A stretch of 64,000 bases of DNA, from NCBI RefSeq assembly GCF_014837035.1, contig NZ_JACSPS010000002.1, positions 1 through 64,000 on the forward strand. Direction: 5' to 3'. Of the stretch, positions 16,882 to 25,803 are shown piece after piece. Every line of letters begins with the position of its first letter. Position 1 is the first letter of the stretch. Source of the stretch: Kaistella pullorum. GTDB taxonomy: Bacteria > Bacteroidota > Bacteroidia > Flavobacteriales > Weeksellaceae. The translations under genes were made by a program, and so were the position numbers. The notes beneath the pieces are model-generated. The model was not told the origin of the DNA. It made no database searches and was given only the letters and a program-made list of their open reading frames with translations.

Positions 16882-18255
16882 TTATTTCGAGTTATGCAGC
16901 ACCACATACTCCCACGGCGCCATCTTTAAGGATGTAGTTTTTGGGATTTTCTGTTCTTTTCCGCTAAAGAGATTCGTATACGTGCCTTCATCGAAATGCG
17001 TGTCGATGTTTACCTGCGCTGGATCTTTGCTCATATTCAGAATTGCGATAACCTTATCCCCATTTTTTTCACGAACAAACGAAATGACCTGATCCATCTT
17101 ATCATTCATGATCCTGACCATTTCACCGCCATGTTGGCCGTTCCAAAGTGCCTGGTGTTTATGCTTTAAAGTGAAAAGTGCCGTATAAAGTTTCGCGATT
17201 TCATGTTCTTTCCAATCGATGGGATCGCGTTCGAAAAATTGCAGCGAGCGGTCTAGTCCGGCTTCCTGACCACTGTAAACAAGCGGCATACCGTCCATTA
17301 AAGCAGAAAAAACGATGGAAGCATTCAAAGCAGCGCCAAAATTGGTGAATTGAGTTCCTTCCCACGAATTTTTGTCGTGATTGTCGATGAAATTCATTCG
17401 GATTCCTTCTTTTGGAAAGATAGAGACATGTTCTGCGATGTAGGCTTCACCGAGGGACTTTACACTTTTACCGCTTATGGCAATTTGATGAAGGATGTTC
17501 CACAATGTCCAGTTATAAGTTGCGTCGAACGCCTTTCGGTGAAGTTCTTTGTCTTCCGCTTCCGCCAGCATGAAAACAGGTTTTATAGCGTCAAGTTCTG
17601 TGCGCACATTTTCCCAGAAATCGATAGGGACAAAACTGGCTACGTCACATCGATAACCGTCAATGTCATATTCTTTCACCCAAAACTTTAAAGCATCCGT
17701 CATGTATTTCCGCAAACCAGGCTGGCTGTAATCAAAGTCGATGATATCATCATAATCCCGCCACGGCGTGGACTGGAATTTGCCGTCACGGGATTTCGTG
17801 TACCATTCCGGATGTTTTTTAACCAATTCATTATCCCAGCTGCTGTGATTCGCCACCCAATCAAGGATCACGTACATGCCGTGCGCGTGGATGGCTTTTA
17901 CCAAACTGCGGAAATCGGCTTCTGTACCGAATTCAGGATTGATGCCCAAATAATCTTTCACAGAATAGTAACTGCCGAGACTGCCTTTGCGGTTTACCTC
18001 GCCGATGGGTTGCACAGGCATCAGCCAAATAATATCGATGCCCATTTTCTTCAGGCGGGGAAGTTGTTTTTCGACAGCTTTAAAACTACCTTCCGGAGAA
18101 AACTGACGAATATTCAGTTCGTAAAGTGTAGCATTTTTAACCCACTCCGGACTTTTCATTTCGACGTAGGGTTTGGGTTGATAAGCTGATGTGGTTTGTT
18201 GGGATTTCATAGTGAGGTGAAAGAGAAAGAATAGCAGGATGAGCGCACGTATCAT
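16882..18255 (-). CDS. secreted GH13 alpha-amylase family glycosidase
   Basis: The 457-residue protein has a short hydrophobic N-terminus (RALILLFFLFHLTM) that looks like a signal peptide. A GH13 barrel follows with all catalytic residues: nucleophile Asp204 (GYRCDVAS), acid/base Glu232 (MLAEAED) and Asp294 (FIDNHDKN). DWVANH at about 132-137 is conserved region I. A small C-terminal beta domain ends the protein. It should hydrolyse alpha-1,4 glucans or maltodextrins, likely in the periplasm. No SusC/SusD or other starch genes are adjacent, so it is an isolated locus rather than a polysaccharide utilisation locus. Confidence 0.94.
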   Translation of the reverse strand: MIRALILLFFLFHLTMKSQQTTSAYQPKPYVEMKSPEWVKNATLYELNIRQFSPEGSFKAVEKQLPRLKKMGIDIIWLMPVQPIGEVNRKGSLGSYYSVKDYLGINPEFGTEADFRSLVKAIHAHGMYVILDWVANHSSWDNELVKKHPEWYTKSRDGKFQSTPWRDYDDIIDFDYSQPGLRKYMTDALKFWVKEYDIDGYRCDVASFVPIDFWENVRTELDAIKPVFMLAEAEDKELHRKAFDATYNWTLWNILHQIAISGKSVKSLGEAYIAEHVSIFPKEGIRMNFIDNHDKNSWEGTQFTNFGAALNASIVFSALMDGMPLVYSGQEAGLDRSLQFFERDPIDWKEHEIAKLYTALFTLKHKHQALWNGQHGGEMVRIMNDKMDQVISFVREKNGDKVIAILNMSKDPAQVNIDTHFDEGTYTNLFSGKEQKIPKTTSLKMAPWEYVVLHNSK

Positions 18256-18368
18256 TTGGTTCGCATTTTTTAATTCATTAAAAATAGCACTTATTTAAAA
18301 ATTGAAATAAGACACTTTAGGTTCAATCTTTGCTGAAAAGTTATTAAAATTCAAATCTTCAATCATTT

Positions 18369-19139
18369 ATGATTCCTAAAAAAATACATTACTGTTGGTT
18401 TGGTGAACAGCCAAAATCTGAACTCGCCGAACATTGCATCGCCTCCTGGAAACGCATCCATCCTGATTTCGAAATTATAGAATGGAACGATAAAAATTCG
18501 CCACTGAAGGATAATGCGTATGTGAAAGACGCCTACGCACAGGGGAAATGGGCTTTTGTTTCCGATTATGTGCGATCGAAAGTGATGTACGAGCACGGTG
18601 GAATTTATATGGACACCGATATGGAGCTCAAGCTTCCACTCGATGAATTCCTGGCAGAAAAAGCAGTTTGCGGCTTCGAGGTGAAAGGCGTGCCGTATTC
18701 CGCTTTCTGGATGGCAGAGCCTCAACATCAGTTATCCAGGGATTTTATGGAATGGTACAACCGCCAGGATGGGTTCTTTGAGCGCATCAATACTGACATT
18801 TTTTCTGAGATGCTTGAAAAAGAATATGGCGCCAACCGCTACAGCGACACCATACAGGAACTGAAGCATGGCGTGAAACTTTTTCCGTCGGTCTATTTCT
18901 CGCAGGATTTACCCAAAAATTATGTAAGTCACCATTTCAACGGCTCTTGGTTTGGCGGCGATGCAGAGAATACGCACAAGAAAATGGTAAATGTTTATGG
19001 ACTTCTCGAAAGGCTCGTGAATTATCCGGATGCGCAAAAAGCGGTAGAGAGCATCATCAACAAACACAAAATTATCGATGTGAATGCGTTGCTTGATTTA
19101 ATTCCGAAGGAAAAAATTGAAGCTTATTTGAAGGGTTAG
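18369..19139 (+). CDS. GT32-type glycosyltransferase
   Basis: The 256-residue protein starts with MIPKKIHYCWFGEQPKSE, typical of the Gly-rich/DXD sugar-transferase group (GT32, OCH1-like). It contains the metal-binding DXD as YMDTDME at about residue 80 and the AFVSDYVRSKVMYEHGG stretch. It likely transfers a hexose onto a capsule, lipopolysaccharide or glycolipid acceptor at the cytoplasmic face. No other polysaccharide genes are adjacent, so the acceptor cannot be inferred. It is divergent from the amylase gene with 113 bp between starts. Confidence 0.9.
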   Translation: MIPKKIHYCWFGEQPKSELAEHCIASWKRIHPDFEIIEWNDKNSPLKDNAYVKDAYAQGKWAFVSDYVRSKVMYEHGGIYMDTDMELKLPLDEFLAEKAVCGFEVKGVPYSAFWMAEPQHQLSRDFMEWYNRQDGFFERINTDIFSEMLEKEYGANRYSDTIQELKHGVKLFPSVYFSQDLPKNYVSHHFNGSWFGGDAENTHKKMVNVYGLLERLVNYPDAQKAVESIINKHKIIDVNALLDLIPKEKIEAYLKG

Positions 19140-19161
19140 GAAAACTGTATCATTCTAAAAT

Positions 19162-19386
19162 TCAGTCTCTAACATCATTTTTCTCCGGAATAAATTCCAA
19201 CAAATCTCCAGGCTGGCAGTCGAGCACTCTGCAAATGGCTTCCAATGTAGAAAAACGTACGGCTTTTGCTTTTCCGGTTTTTAATATCGACAAATTCGAC
19301 AGCGTTAAATCGACTTTTTCCGAAAGTTCGTTTAAAGACATTTTGCGTCTGGCCATCATGACGTCGAGGTTTACTATTATCGGCAT
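19162..19386 (-). CDS. small Cro/C1-type HTH regulator
   Basis: This 74-residue protein is almost entirely a helix-turn-helix domain (LNELSEKVDLTLSNLSILKTGKAKAVRFSTLEAICRVLDC, quoted here as one motif region at residues 18-57). It is the YozG-like partner that commonly follows a DUF2975 membrane protein, here 3 bp upstream. It probably represses its own operon through the AT-rich inverted repeat at 19967-19983. Confidence 0.9.
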   Translation of the reverse strand: MPIIVNLDVMMARRKMSLNELSEKVDLTLSNLSILKTGKAKAVRFSTLEAICRVLDCQPGDLLEFIPEKNDVRD

Positions 19387-19389
19387 AGC

Positions 19390-19926
19390 TCAGACGGTTA
19401 GTTCGTTTTCATTTTGCAGTTCAATCCCTCTTTTAAAGATATTTCCGATGACGTAAATCACCGCTGCCATCAGTATAAAAGCCTCGCTGTCTACCCAGAA
19501 TTCGTGTACGCCTACGGTTTCGAATCCGCGTTTAGTGAGTTGCTTTGCAGTTTCACGACCGAAGTAACTCAGCATCCCAATTGTGAAGGTAAAATAGCTG
19601 ACCGTGTAAATCTGTTTTGAAATGAGATCTTTAAATGGTTTTTTCAAATCGATTTTGGTGGTAAGTTCGATGAGTTTATAAAAGAGGAAGGCTTTCAGAA
19701 CCGCAACGGACAAAATTAAACTGTAAATGCTGTAAAATGCCATCTGGCTGCGTGCGTACATGGGGCTGAGATCCAGTTTTTGGTAAAGTAGAGGTACGGT
19801 TTCAGGCTTAAATATGCTGAAAGCAAACGTCACAAGCAGTGCGCCGGCCTCGATGCTAAGGCCTACAAAGATAATCCAGGCAATTACATGCAGCGCTTTG
19901 AATACGAAATCATCTGTGTTTTTCAT
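19390..19926 (-). CDS. DUF2975 family membrane protein
   Basis: The 178-residue protein starts at the ATG at 19926 (MKNTDDFVFKALHVIAW); the longer frame adds 18 residues over an AT-rich leader. It has four hydrophobic helices at about 10-35, 60-85, 110-130 and 140-160, matching DUF2975. Such proteins are regularly encoded with a small HTH protein and are thought to modulate it, but no mechanism is established. The two genes form a tight operon. Confidence 0.88.
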   Translation of the reverse strand: MKNTDDFVFKALHVIAWIIFVGLSIEAGALLVTFAFSIFKPETVPLLYQKLDLSPMYARSQMAFYSIYSLILSVAVLKAFLFYKLIELTTKIDLKKPFKDLISKQIYTVSYFTFTIGMLSYFGRETAKQLTKRGFETVGVHEFWVDSEAFILMAAVIYVIGNIFKRGIELQNENELTV

Positions 19927-19966
19927 GATTGATAAGTTTAAATGTTTATTCAAATGTAATAAATAA

Positions 19967-19983
19967 TTATTGATAAACAATAA
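19967..19983. promoter_or_regulatory. candidate operator of DUF2975/HTH operon
   Basis: TTATTG-ATAAA-CAATAA is an inverted repeat 41 bp upstream of the DUF2975 start, in a very AT-rich stretch (about 19940-20010). Position suits a promoter operator for the small HTH regulator. This is inference from symmetry only. Confidence 0.4.
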
Positions 19984-20073
19984 ATATTTATTTAAATAAA
20001 AATTTAATCACATAAGAAATCCATCCTTCAAAAGAAAGATGGATTGTTTATGTAAAATTTCTGTCGTTGCTTT

Positions 20074-20436
20074 TTATGCGTCAGAATATTTCAATACAGT
20101 TTCTTCAAACTGCTGAATGTCAAAAGGTTTTGCCAAATAATCATCTGCGCCTGCAAGTGAGGCCAATTCACCGATATTGCTGTTCGCCGAAAAATAAATC
20201 ACGGGAATGTGGCAAAGGTCTTCATGGGCTTTAATACGTTTTGTAGCTTCCACGCCGCTGATGTCCGGTAGCCAGTTGTCCATAAATATCAGGCTGGGCA
20301 TGAACTCCAGGACCTGTTCTTCTACATCGGTTGTAGTAGGTGAGGTCTGTACCTCGTACCCCAGATCCTGCAGAATCTCGGTGCAAAGCTCGAGGATTTC
20401 CTCATTATCATCAAAAATAAATACTTTCTTATCCAT
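20074..20436 (-). CDS. single-domain response regulator (CheY-like)
   Basis: The 120-residue protein consists of one receiver domain. KVFIFDDNEEIL supplies the acidic pocket, the phospho-acceptor lies in SLIFMDNWLPDISG (Asp near residue 52), and FSANS and LAKPFD provide the Thr/Ser and Lys positions. It has no output domain, so it must act by protein contact or as a phosphate sink. It is the last gene of the six-gene che/kinase operon, 12 bp after cheB. Confidence 0.93.
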   Translation of the reverse strand: MDKKVFIFDDNEEILELCTEILQDLGYEVQTSPTTTDVEEQVLEFMPSLIFMDNWLPDISGVEATKRIKAHEDLCHIPVIYFSANSNIGELASLAGADDYLAKPFDIQQFEETVLKYSDA

Positions 20437-20448
20437 ATTATATTGTTG

Positions 20449-21015
20449 TCATTTTGCTAAATTATTAATAAATACGGGCATTTCATCCGGTGTAAGTATG
20501 GCGGTTGGAGTCAAGATTTCCAGTGCATGGGCCGGCATATAGCTCACCACCGCTGTGGCCGGATCCTGTACCAGCGCCATTCCTTCTTTTTCCTTCACTT
20601 TCACCAAACCTTTGCTGCCGTCACTATTGGCACCGGAAAGCAGAAGGCAGGCGAGTTTGTCTTTGAAAACATCAGCTGCACTTTCGAAACTTACGTCCAG
20701 CGAAGGTCGGGAAAAATTCACTTTCTCGGAAGCGTCCAGTGAAAAAGTTCGGTTGCCCTCGATGAGCAGATGATAGCCGGGTGGCGCAATGTAAATCGTG
20801 GCCGGTCTTAGTTTTTCTTTTTCTTCTACTTCCTTTACCGAAAGTTTGGTTTTGGCTGCGAGAAGATCGGTAAGTACATTGTCTTTACCCGCCATACGGT
20901 GCAGCACCAGGATTATAGGGAAGGGAAGTGCAGCATCCAAACCGGGAATAATTCTGAGCAGAACTTCCAGGCTGCCGGCAGAGCCGCCAATCATCAGCGC
21001 ATCACAGTTCATCAT
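20449..21015 (-). CDS. cheB: stand-alone CheB-type protein-glutamate methylesterase
   Basis: This is 188 residues from the ATG at 21015, which overlaps the CheR TGA by one base. It contains only the CheB catalytic domain, with no receiver: Ser12 in IGGSAGS, His in LVLHRMAGK and Asp in LSGANSDGSKG form the triad. It should demethylate glutamates on a target protein, opposing CheR encoded just upstream. Because it lacks its own receiver, control probably comes from one of the separate receivers in the operon; that is inference. No chemoreceptor is encoded nearby. Confidence 0.94.
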   Translation of the reverse strand: MMNCDALMIGGSAGSLEVLLRIIPGLDAALPFPIILVLHRMAGKDNVLTDLLAAKTKLSVKEVEEKEKLRPATIYIAPPGYHLLIEGNRTFSLDASEKVNFSRPSLDVSFESAADVFKDKLACLLLSGANSDGSKGLVKVKEKEGMALVQDPATAVVSYMPAHALEILTPTAILTPDEMPVFINNLAK

Positions 21016-21833
21016 CAATTTATTTTTCGCCAGATCTTTTCGCCTTTCAGCCGTTCAAAATTTTTAGCTACCGGTGAGAAGTCGAGGGATTCCTTAGTTC
21101 CAAGGGCCAGATAACCGAACTTTTCGAGGCTGTTGTCAAACAGTTCAAATACTTTATTCTGCAGCGGCCGGTCAAAATAGATGATCACATTTCTGCACAG
21201 GATAAGCTGGAACTCATTGAATGAATTATCCGTAACCAGATTATGACTTGAGAAGATGATTTTCGAGCGGAGTTCATCTTTCAGTTTGCCAAGGCTGTAA
21301 TTTGCCGAATAATAATCTGAAAAATTTTCTGTGCCGCCTGCTGACAGGTAATTTTCGGTGTATAGCTGCAGCTTGCTCATCGGGATCATCGCCTGCGACG
21401 CATTTTCGAGCACGGTATTATTGATGTCTGTGGCGTAGATCAGCGATTTGTGCAGGAGTTTTAATTCTTTAAGAAAAATTGCGACTGAATAGGCTTCTTC
21501 GCCCGTGCTGCAACCCGCGACCCAAATTCTGATGAAAGGATACGTCCCGAGTCGTGGCAGGATCTCCGTCCGTAAAGTGCTGTAGAAAGCCGGATCGCGA
21601 AACATTTCGGTGACATTAATGGTAACCTGTTCCAGAAATCTTTTAAAATAAGCCGCATCGGTTTTTATCCTGTAGCGGTATTCGGCAAAACTTACGAACC
21701 TGTCGAGTTCATAAAGCCTCACGATGCGCCGTTTGAGCGAGGCACGTGAATAGCCCGTGAAATCGTATCCATAGACTTCAAGCACGTCAGAAAGCAAAGT
21801 TTCCAGGTATTCGTCGCTGCGTTCAGAGAGCAC
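21015..21833 (-). CDS. cheR: CheR-type protein-glutamate O-methyltransferase
   Basis: This is a SAM-dependent methyltransferase of 272 residues. The N-terminal helical CheR domain (GYDFTGYSRASLKRRI) precedes the catalytic domain with VTEMFRD, WVAGCSTGEEAYS and LILCRNVIIYFD, all classical CheR motifs. The start codon is GTG at 21833, 5 bp after the preceding receiver stop; no in-frame ATG comes early enough. It would methylate glutamates in a coiled-coil target. With no chemoreceptor in sight, the long coiled coil of the hybrid kinase (25801-22229) is one candidate substrate, which is speculation. Confidence 0.94.
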   Translation of the reverse strand: MLSERSDEYLETLLSDVLEVYGYDFTGYSRASLKRRIVRLYELDRFVSFAEYRYRIKTDAAYFKRFLEQVTINVTEMFRDPAFYSTLRTEILPRLGTYPFIRIWVAGCSTGEEAYSVAIFLKELKLLHKSLIYATDINNTVLENASQAMIPMSKLQLYTENYLSAGGTENFSDYYSANYSLGKLKDELRSKIIFSSHNLVTDNSFNEFQLILCRNVIIYFDRPLQNKVFELFDNSLEKFGYLALGTKESLDFSPVAKNFERLKGEKIWRKIN

Positions 21834-21838
21834 CTTTA

Positions 21839-22213
21839 TTAAATATTTAATTGTTTAAGCACCTGCAAAAGTTCGTCCACATTCACAGGTTTCGAAATAT
21901 AGCCGTCAGCACCTGCGGCCAGGCACTTTTCGCGGTCGCCGGTCATCGCCTGCGCCGTCACAGCAATCACCGGAATCTGCTTCAGGTTGCCGGCGTTTTT
22001 CATCACGCTTATGGCTTCGTAACCGTCCATTTCCGGCATCATCATATCCATCAGCACCACACCTATTTCGGGTTGGGCCTGAAGAATATCAAGGCCTTCG
22101 CGGGCACTCTGCGCGGAAACGCATTCGTACTTCTTGGCCGTCAGCACCGCGCTCAGCGCAAAGATATTCTTGCTGTCATCGTCTATGATCAGTATTTTTT
22201 TCTGTTCGCTCAT
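21839..22213 (-). CDS. single-domain response regulator
   Basis: This 124-residue lone receiver has phospho-acceptor Asp in VLMDMMMPEMDGYEA, switch residues in AVTAQAM and Lys in YISKPV. It closely resembles the third receiver of the adjacent hybrid kinase (DREKC, AVGASDYISKPV), suggesting gene duplication. It lies 15 bp after the kinase and 5 bp before cheR, so it may carry the phosphoryl signal from the kinase to the CheR/CheB pair. Confidence 0.93.
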   Translation of the reverse strand: MSEQKKILIIDDDSKNIFALSAVLTAKKYECVSAQSAREGLDILQAQPEIGVVLMDMMMPEMDGYEAISVMKNAGNLKQIPVIAVTAQAMTGDREKCLAAGADGYISKPVNVDELLQVLKQLNI

Positions 22214-22228
22214 TTTTGCGATGTTTAT

Positions 22229-25200
22229 TTAAAGTTTATCATAAAGCCAAACCCGCAAAAGTGAGATCAGCTGGTCTATGTCCACAGGTTTCGATATATA
22301 GTCTGATGCGCCTACGGCGATACATTTTTCACGGTCACCCATCATGGCTTTGGAAGTGACAGCCAAAACCGGCAGATTTCGGTATTGCGCCATCGAGCGG
22401 ATCTCCCGAATGCTTTCATAGCCGTCCATTTCCGGCATCATCATATCCATCAGCACTACATCGATTTCAGGATTTTTGTCTAATGCTTTCAGCGCTTCTT
22501 TCCCATCCATCGCCGCAATCACCGTCATGCCATGAATTTCGAGAGCTTTTGTAAGCGAAAAGATGTTGCGCACATCGTCGTCAGCAATCAGTACTGTCTT
22601 CCCTTTCAGGATATTACGCAACTCGCCGGTGAGACTCAATGTACCAGCAGGCTGAAGATTCTTTCGGTTTTTTTCCTCTACAAGGTGCAGAAACAGACCG
22701 GCTTCATCCAAAATACGCTGATAAGAGTAGGCGGTTTTCACCACGATGGAGTCTGCGTACTTCTTGATACGGTTTTCCTCGCCCTGCGACAGGTTTTTCC
22801 CCGTAAATACGATGATAGGAAGCTGCTCTAAACCTTCGCTCTGCTTGATGGTCTCAAGTGTGTCGTACGCATTACGGTCGGGCACGCCCATATCCAGTAT
22901 CACACAGTCGATTTCACGGCTGCGGAGTGAATTGATACTGTCACTTACATTCGTAGCGATATCGGTGGTAATGTTATTCGCGCTAAGGAAATAGCTTAAA
23001 GCTTTTGCGTGCTGCTCATTCTCTTCTACGATCAAAACCTTCTTTGGGCCTTTATTCAATGCGTTTTCAAGCTTTTTGAATATCTCCTGCATCTGCTCGA
23101 GTGCGAAAGGCTTATTGATGAAATCTACCGCGCCGCGCAGCAGGCTTTCCTGCTTGAATTTCATCGATGACATGATGTGCACCGGAATCGGCTTGGTTTC
23201 AGGATTCGATTTTAAGGCTTCCATCACTTGCCAGCCATCCATCACCGGCAGCTGAATATCAAGCAAAATAGCGAGCGGTTTGTAATGCTGAGCCATCTCG
23301 AGACCCACATCGCCGCGCACTGCGACAATTGCCTTATAATTCTTGCTTCGGGCATAATCTAAAAGTATCTTCGCGAAAGGCGTATCATCCTCAATGATGA
23401 GAATCACTTTGTCACCTTCGGAAATCGTATCACGGTCATCAGCAACAGGCTGCGGAATGTGGTCGGCAATGTAACGTTCAGGCTGCTTTTCCGTTATTTT
23501 TTCGGTAATGCCAGTTGGCGCGGTTTCTTCCACCTTCTCTGCGGTGTGCAGGTTTTCACCATCCAGCGGAATTGTTAAGGTAAATTCACTGCCTTTACCT
23601 TCGGTACTGTTCAGCGTGATGTTTCCGCCCAGAAGTCTCGCCAGTTCGCGACTGATCGAAAGGCCCAGACCGGTACCGCCATATTTGCGTTGCGTGGAGC
23701 CGTCTGCCTGCTGGAAGGCTTCAAAAACAAGGCGCATTTTGTCTTTTGCAATTCCAATTCCGGTATCGATAACTTTAAAGACGATATTTTCTTTCTCACC
23801 GGAAACATTAAGCGTAATGCTGCCTTCGCCAGTGAATTTGATTGCATTAGAAAGCAGGTTTTTAAGGATTTGTTCCAGTCTCAGTTTATCGGTACGCAGC
23901 GTCGTAACCGCGTTTTCCTCCACATTAATATTAAGTGCGAGGTTTTTTTCTTTTGCTAAAGGCGAGAAAAGCATCTGCATATCCCGCGTGATCTCACTTA
24001 ACGGTACTTCGCCGAATTCAAGAGTCATTTTCCCCGATTCAATCTTGGAAAGATCTAGAATTTCATCGATGAGTTGAAGAAGTCCCTGACCCGAGCTTTG
24101 CATCACTTCGGCATATTCCACGTATTGTGGGTCAAGATCTTCACTTTCAGACATCAGTTTGGAAAGGAGCAGGATGGAGTTGAGCGGTGTGCGGAGTTCG
24201 TGCGACATATTAGCCAAAAACTCAGACTTGTACTTGGTGCTTTGCTCAAGTTCAATCGATTTTTGCTGAATGTCAAGATTCCTTTGTTCAATCAGAACAT
24301 TTTTTTCCTCGAGCAGAGCGGTTCTTTCTTCGAGTTCCTGGTTGCTCTGCAAGAGTTCTTCCTGCTGCACACGAAGTTCTTCCTCTGATGCCAACAGCTT
24401 TTGAGACTGTGCCTCGAGTTCAGCATTGATGTTTTCAAGCTCCGAGTGCTGCGACTGCAGTTCTTCAGACTGTGCCTGCGTTTCTTCCAGAAGTTCCTGC
24501 AGCTTGATCCGGCTTTGCGCACTGTGGAATGCCAGTCCAATGTTCCCTGCAACGGTTTCTAAAAACTCCAGCTGACGTGGTGAATATTTCCGCGTACTGC
24601 CAAGTTCGAGCACGCCAAGCGGAATATTATAACGCGTAATCGGAAGCGCCACGACATTTGTAGGTTTGGTGCCACCGGCGGCGTAATTAATCGTAATATT
24701 TGATTCAGAAATATCATCCACAAGCTGCATTTTTCCTGTCCGGAAGCTTTCACCCGTGATGCCTTCCCCGATATTTAGCGAGGTCGGCCCGTTTTCACGT
24801 GACATTGCAAAAGAGCCAGACAGGTGTAGGAAATTATCCTGCTGAAGATAAAGTGCTGCTACACTGCTGCCCGTGATTTCGGTAATTGTCTCAAGCACTG
24901 CTGAAGCCAGGTTTTCGATGGTTTTGTCACCCATCATGCGGTCGTTCAATGTGGCCACAGATGAACTGAGCCATTCTTTGGTTTCCAGTGTATTGAATGA
25001 ATCTTTAAGCGATGCAGCCATTCTGTTCAATGGTTTTGCTACATTCCCCAGATTTTGCTGTGCGTTTTCGTCAGATAATATGTCGTAATCACCGTTTGAG
25101 ATTTGGCTTGTGACCTTTTCGATTGCTTTCAGGCGGTTTTCCGTTTCCAGGTTCTTTTCCTCAAGTTCGCTCGTCAGATTGGTTTTCTCAAGGAAATCCT

Positions 25201-25801
25201 GATTTACACGGCGGAAGAATACCAAGGTAATGGTAATTGCTAAAATTGCCGAAAAGATAATCAGGATCGGCGTGTAGGAAGCAAATTTGTTCATGCTCTC
25301 CGTGCGGGATGCGAGCACATTCTGCTCCGCAGACTGCATGATTGAAACCATATTGCGGATTTCGTCCATGTATTTTTTGCCCTCCAGCAACTGTTCCGCT
25401 GATACCGGATTATTGACGCGCTTGTAATTAAGGTTTCTGTCCAGAATCTGGATGCGCGTATCGATGCTGTGGCGCAGCTTTTCCATGTTGCGGCTCTGCT
25501 CCACAGAATGCGTAAGCTGGACCGAAAGGTTGGTAATTGCCTCGTCTATCCGGCCCTTCGAGCGGTTGTACGGCTCCAGGAAACGTGAATCACCGGAAAG
25601 GAGATAACCACGCTGTCCGGTCTCCGCATCTTTCACCAAGGAGAAAATTGTCTCAAGATCCCTGATGTTTTTATTGGTCTCGCGAACCATCGCGGAACTG
25701 TCTATAAGGTTTCTGATGCTTATAAAGGAGGCGGCTGAACTCACCAGTAATAAAAGGAGCGAAATGCCCAGCCCAAAAAGTAGATTTCGGTTAAAACTCA
25801 T
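22229..25801 (-). CDS. CHASE3-GAF hybrid histidine kinase with three receivers
   Basis: The 1190-residue inner-membrane sensor kinase has one helix at about 7-27, a periplasmic CHASE3 domain (LVKDAETGQRGYLLSG) to about 170, a second helix at about 175-196, a HAMP-like linker, a GAF domain at about 290-430 and a long Glu/Gln-rich coiled coil at about 435-525. A HisKA domain with phospho-His in ANMSHELRTPLNS, an ATPase domain (NLLSNAIKF, DTGIGI, GGTGLGLSI) and three receivers follow. The second receiver has VILDMGVPDRNAYD instead of a canonical DxxMP segment. It is the central kinase of the operon and follows the RR-kinase gene by 2 bp. The signal is unknown. Confidence 0.95.
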   Translation of the reverse strand: MSFNRNLLFGLGISLLLLLVSSAASFISIRNLIDSSAMVRETNKNIRDLETIFSLVKDAETGQRGYLLSGDSRFLEPYNRSKGRIDEAITNLSVQLTHSVEQSRNMEKLRHSIDTRIQILDRNLNYKRVNNPVSAEQLLEGKKYMDEIRNMVSIMQSAEQNVLASRTESMNKFASYTPILIIFSAILAITITLVFFRRVNQDFLEKTNLTSELEEKNLETENRLKAIEKVTSQISNGDYDILSDENAQQNLGNVAKPLNRMAASLKDSFNTLETKEWLSSSVATLNDRMMGDKTIENLASAVLETITEITGSSVAALYLQQDNFLHLSGSFAMSRENGPTSLNIGEGITGESFRTGKMQLVDDISESNITINYAAGGTKPTNVVALPITRYNIPLGVLELGSTRKYSPRQLEFLETVAGNIGLAFHSAQSRIKLQELLEETQAQSEELQSQHSELENINAELEAQSQKLLASEEELRVQQEELLQSNQELEERTALLEEKNVLIEQRNLDIQQKSIELEQSTKYKSEFLANMSHELRTPLNSILLLSKLMSESEDLDPQYVEYAEVMQSSGQGLLQLIDEILDLSKIESGKMTLEFGEVPLSEITRDMQMLFSPLAKEKNLALNINVEENAVTTLRTDKLRLEQILKNLLSNAIKFTGEGSITLNVSGEKENIVFKVIDTGIGIAKDKMRLVFEAFQQADGSTQRKYGGTGLGLSISRELARLLGGNITLNSTEGKGSEFTLTIPLDGENLHTAEKVEETAPTGITEKITEKQPERYIADHIPQPVADDRDTISEGDKVILIIEDDTPFAKILLDYARSKNYKAIVAVRGDVGLEMAQHYKPLAILLDIQLPVMDGWQVMEALKSNPETKPIPVHIMSSMKFKQESLLRGAVDFINKPFALEQMQEIFKKLENALNKGPKKVLIVEENEQHAKALSYFLSANNITTDIATNVSDSINSLRSREIDCVILDMGVPDRNAYDTLETIKQSEGLEQLPIIVFTGKNLSQGEENRIKKYADSIVVKTAYSYQRILDEAGLFLHLVEEKNRKNLQPAGTLSLTGELRNILKGKTVLIADDDVRNIFSLTKALEIHGMTVIAAMDGKEALKALDKNPEIDVVLMDMMMPEMDGYESIREIRSMAQYRNLPVLAVTSKAMMGDREKCIAVGASDYISKPVDIDQLISLLRVWLYDKL

Positions 25802-25803
25802 AT

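Noticed and set aside
16809-16907. N-terminal extension of RlmF
   Set aside because: It overlaps the end of the amylase gene and reads as unrelated residues; RlmF homologues begin near the chosen ATG.
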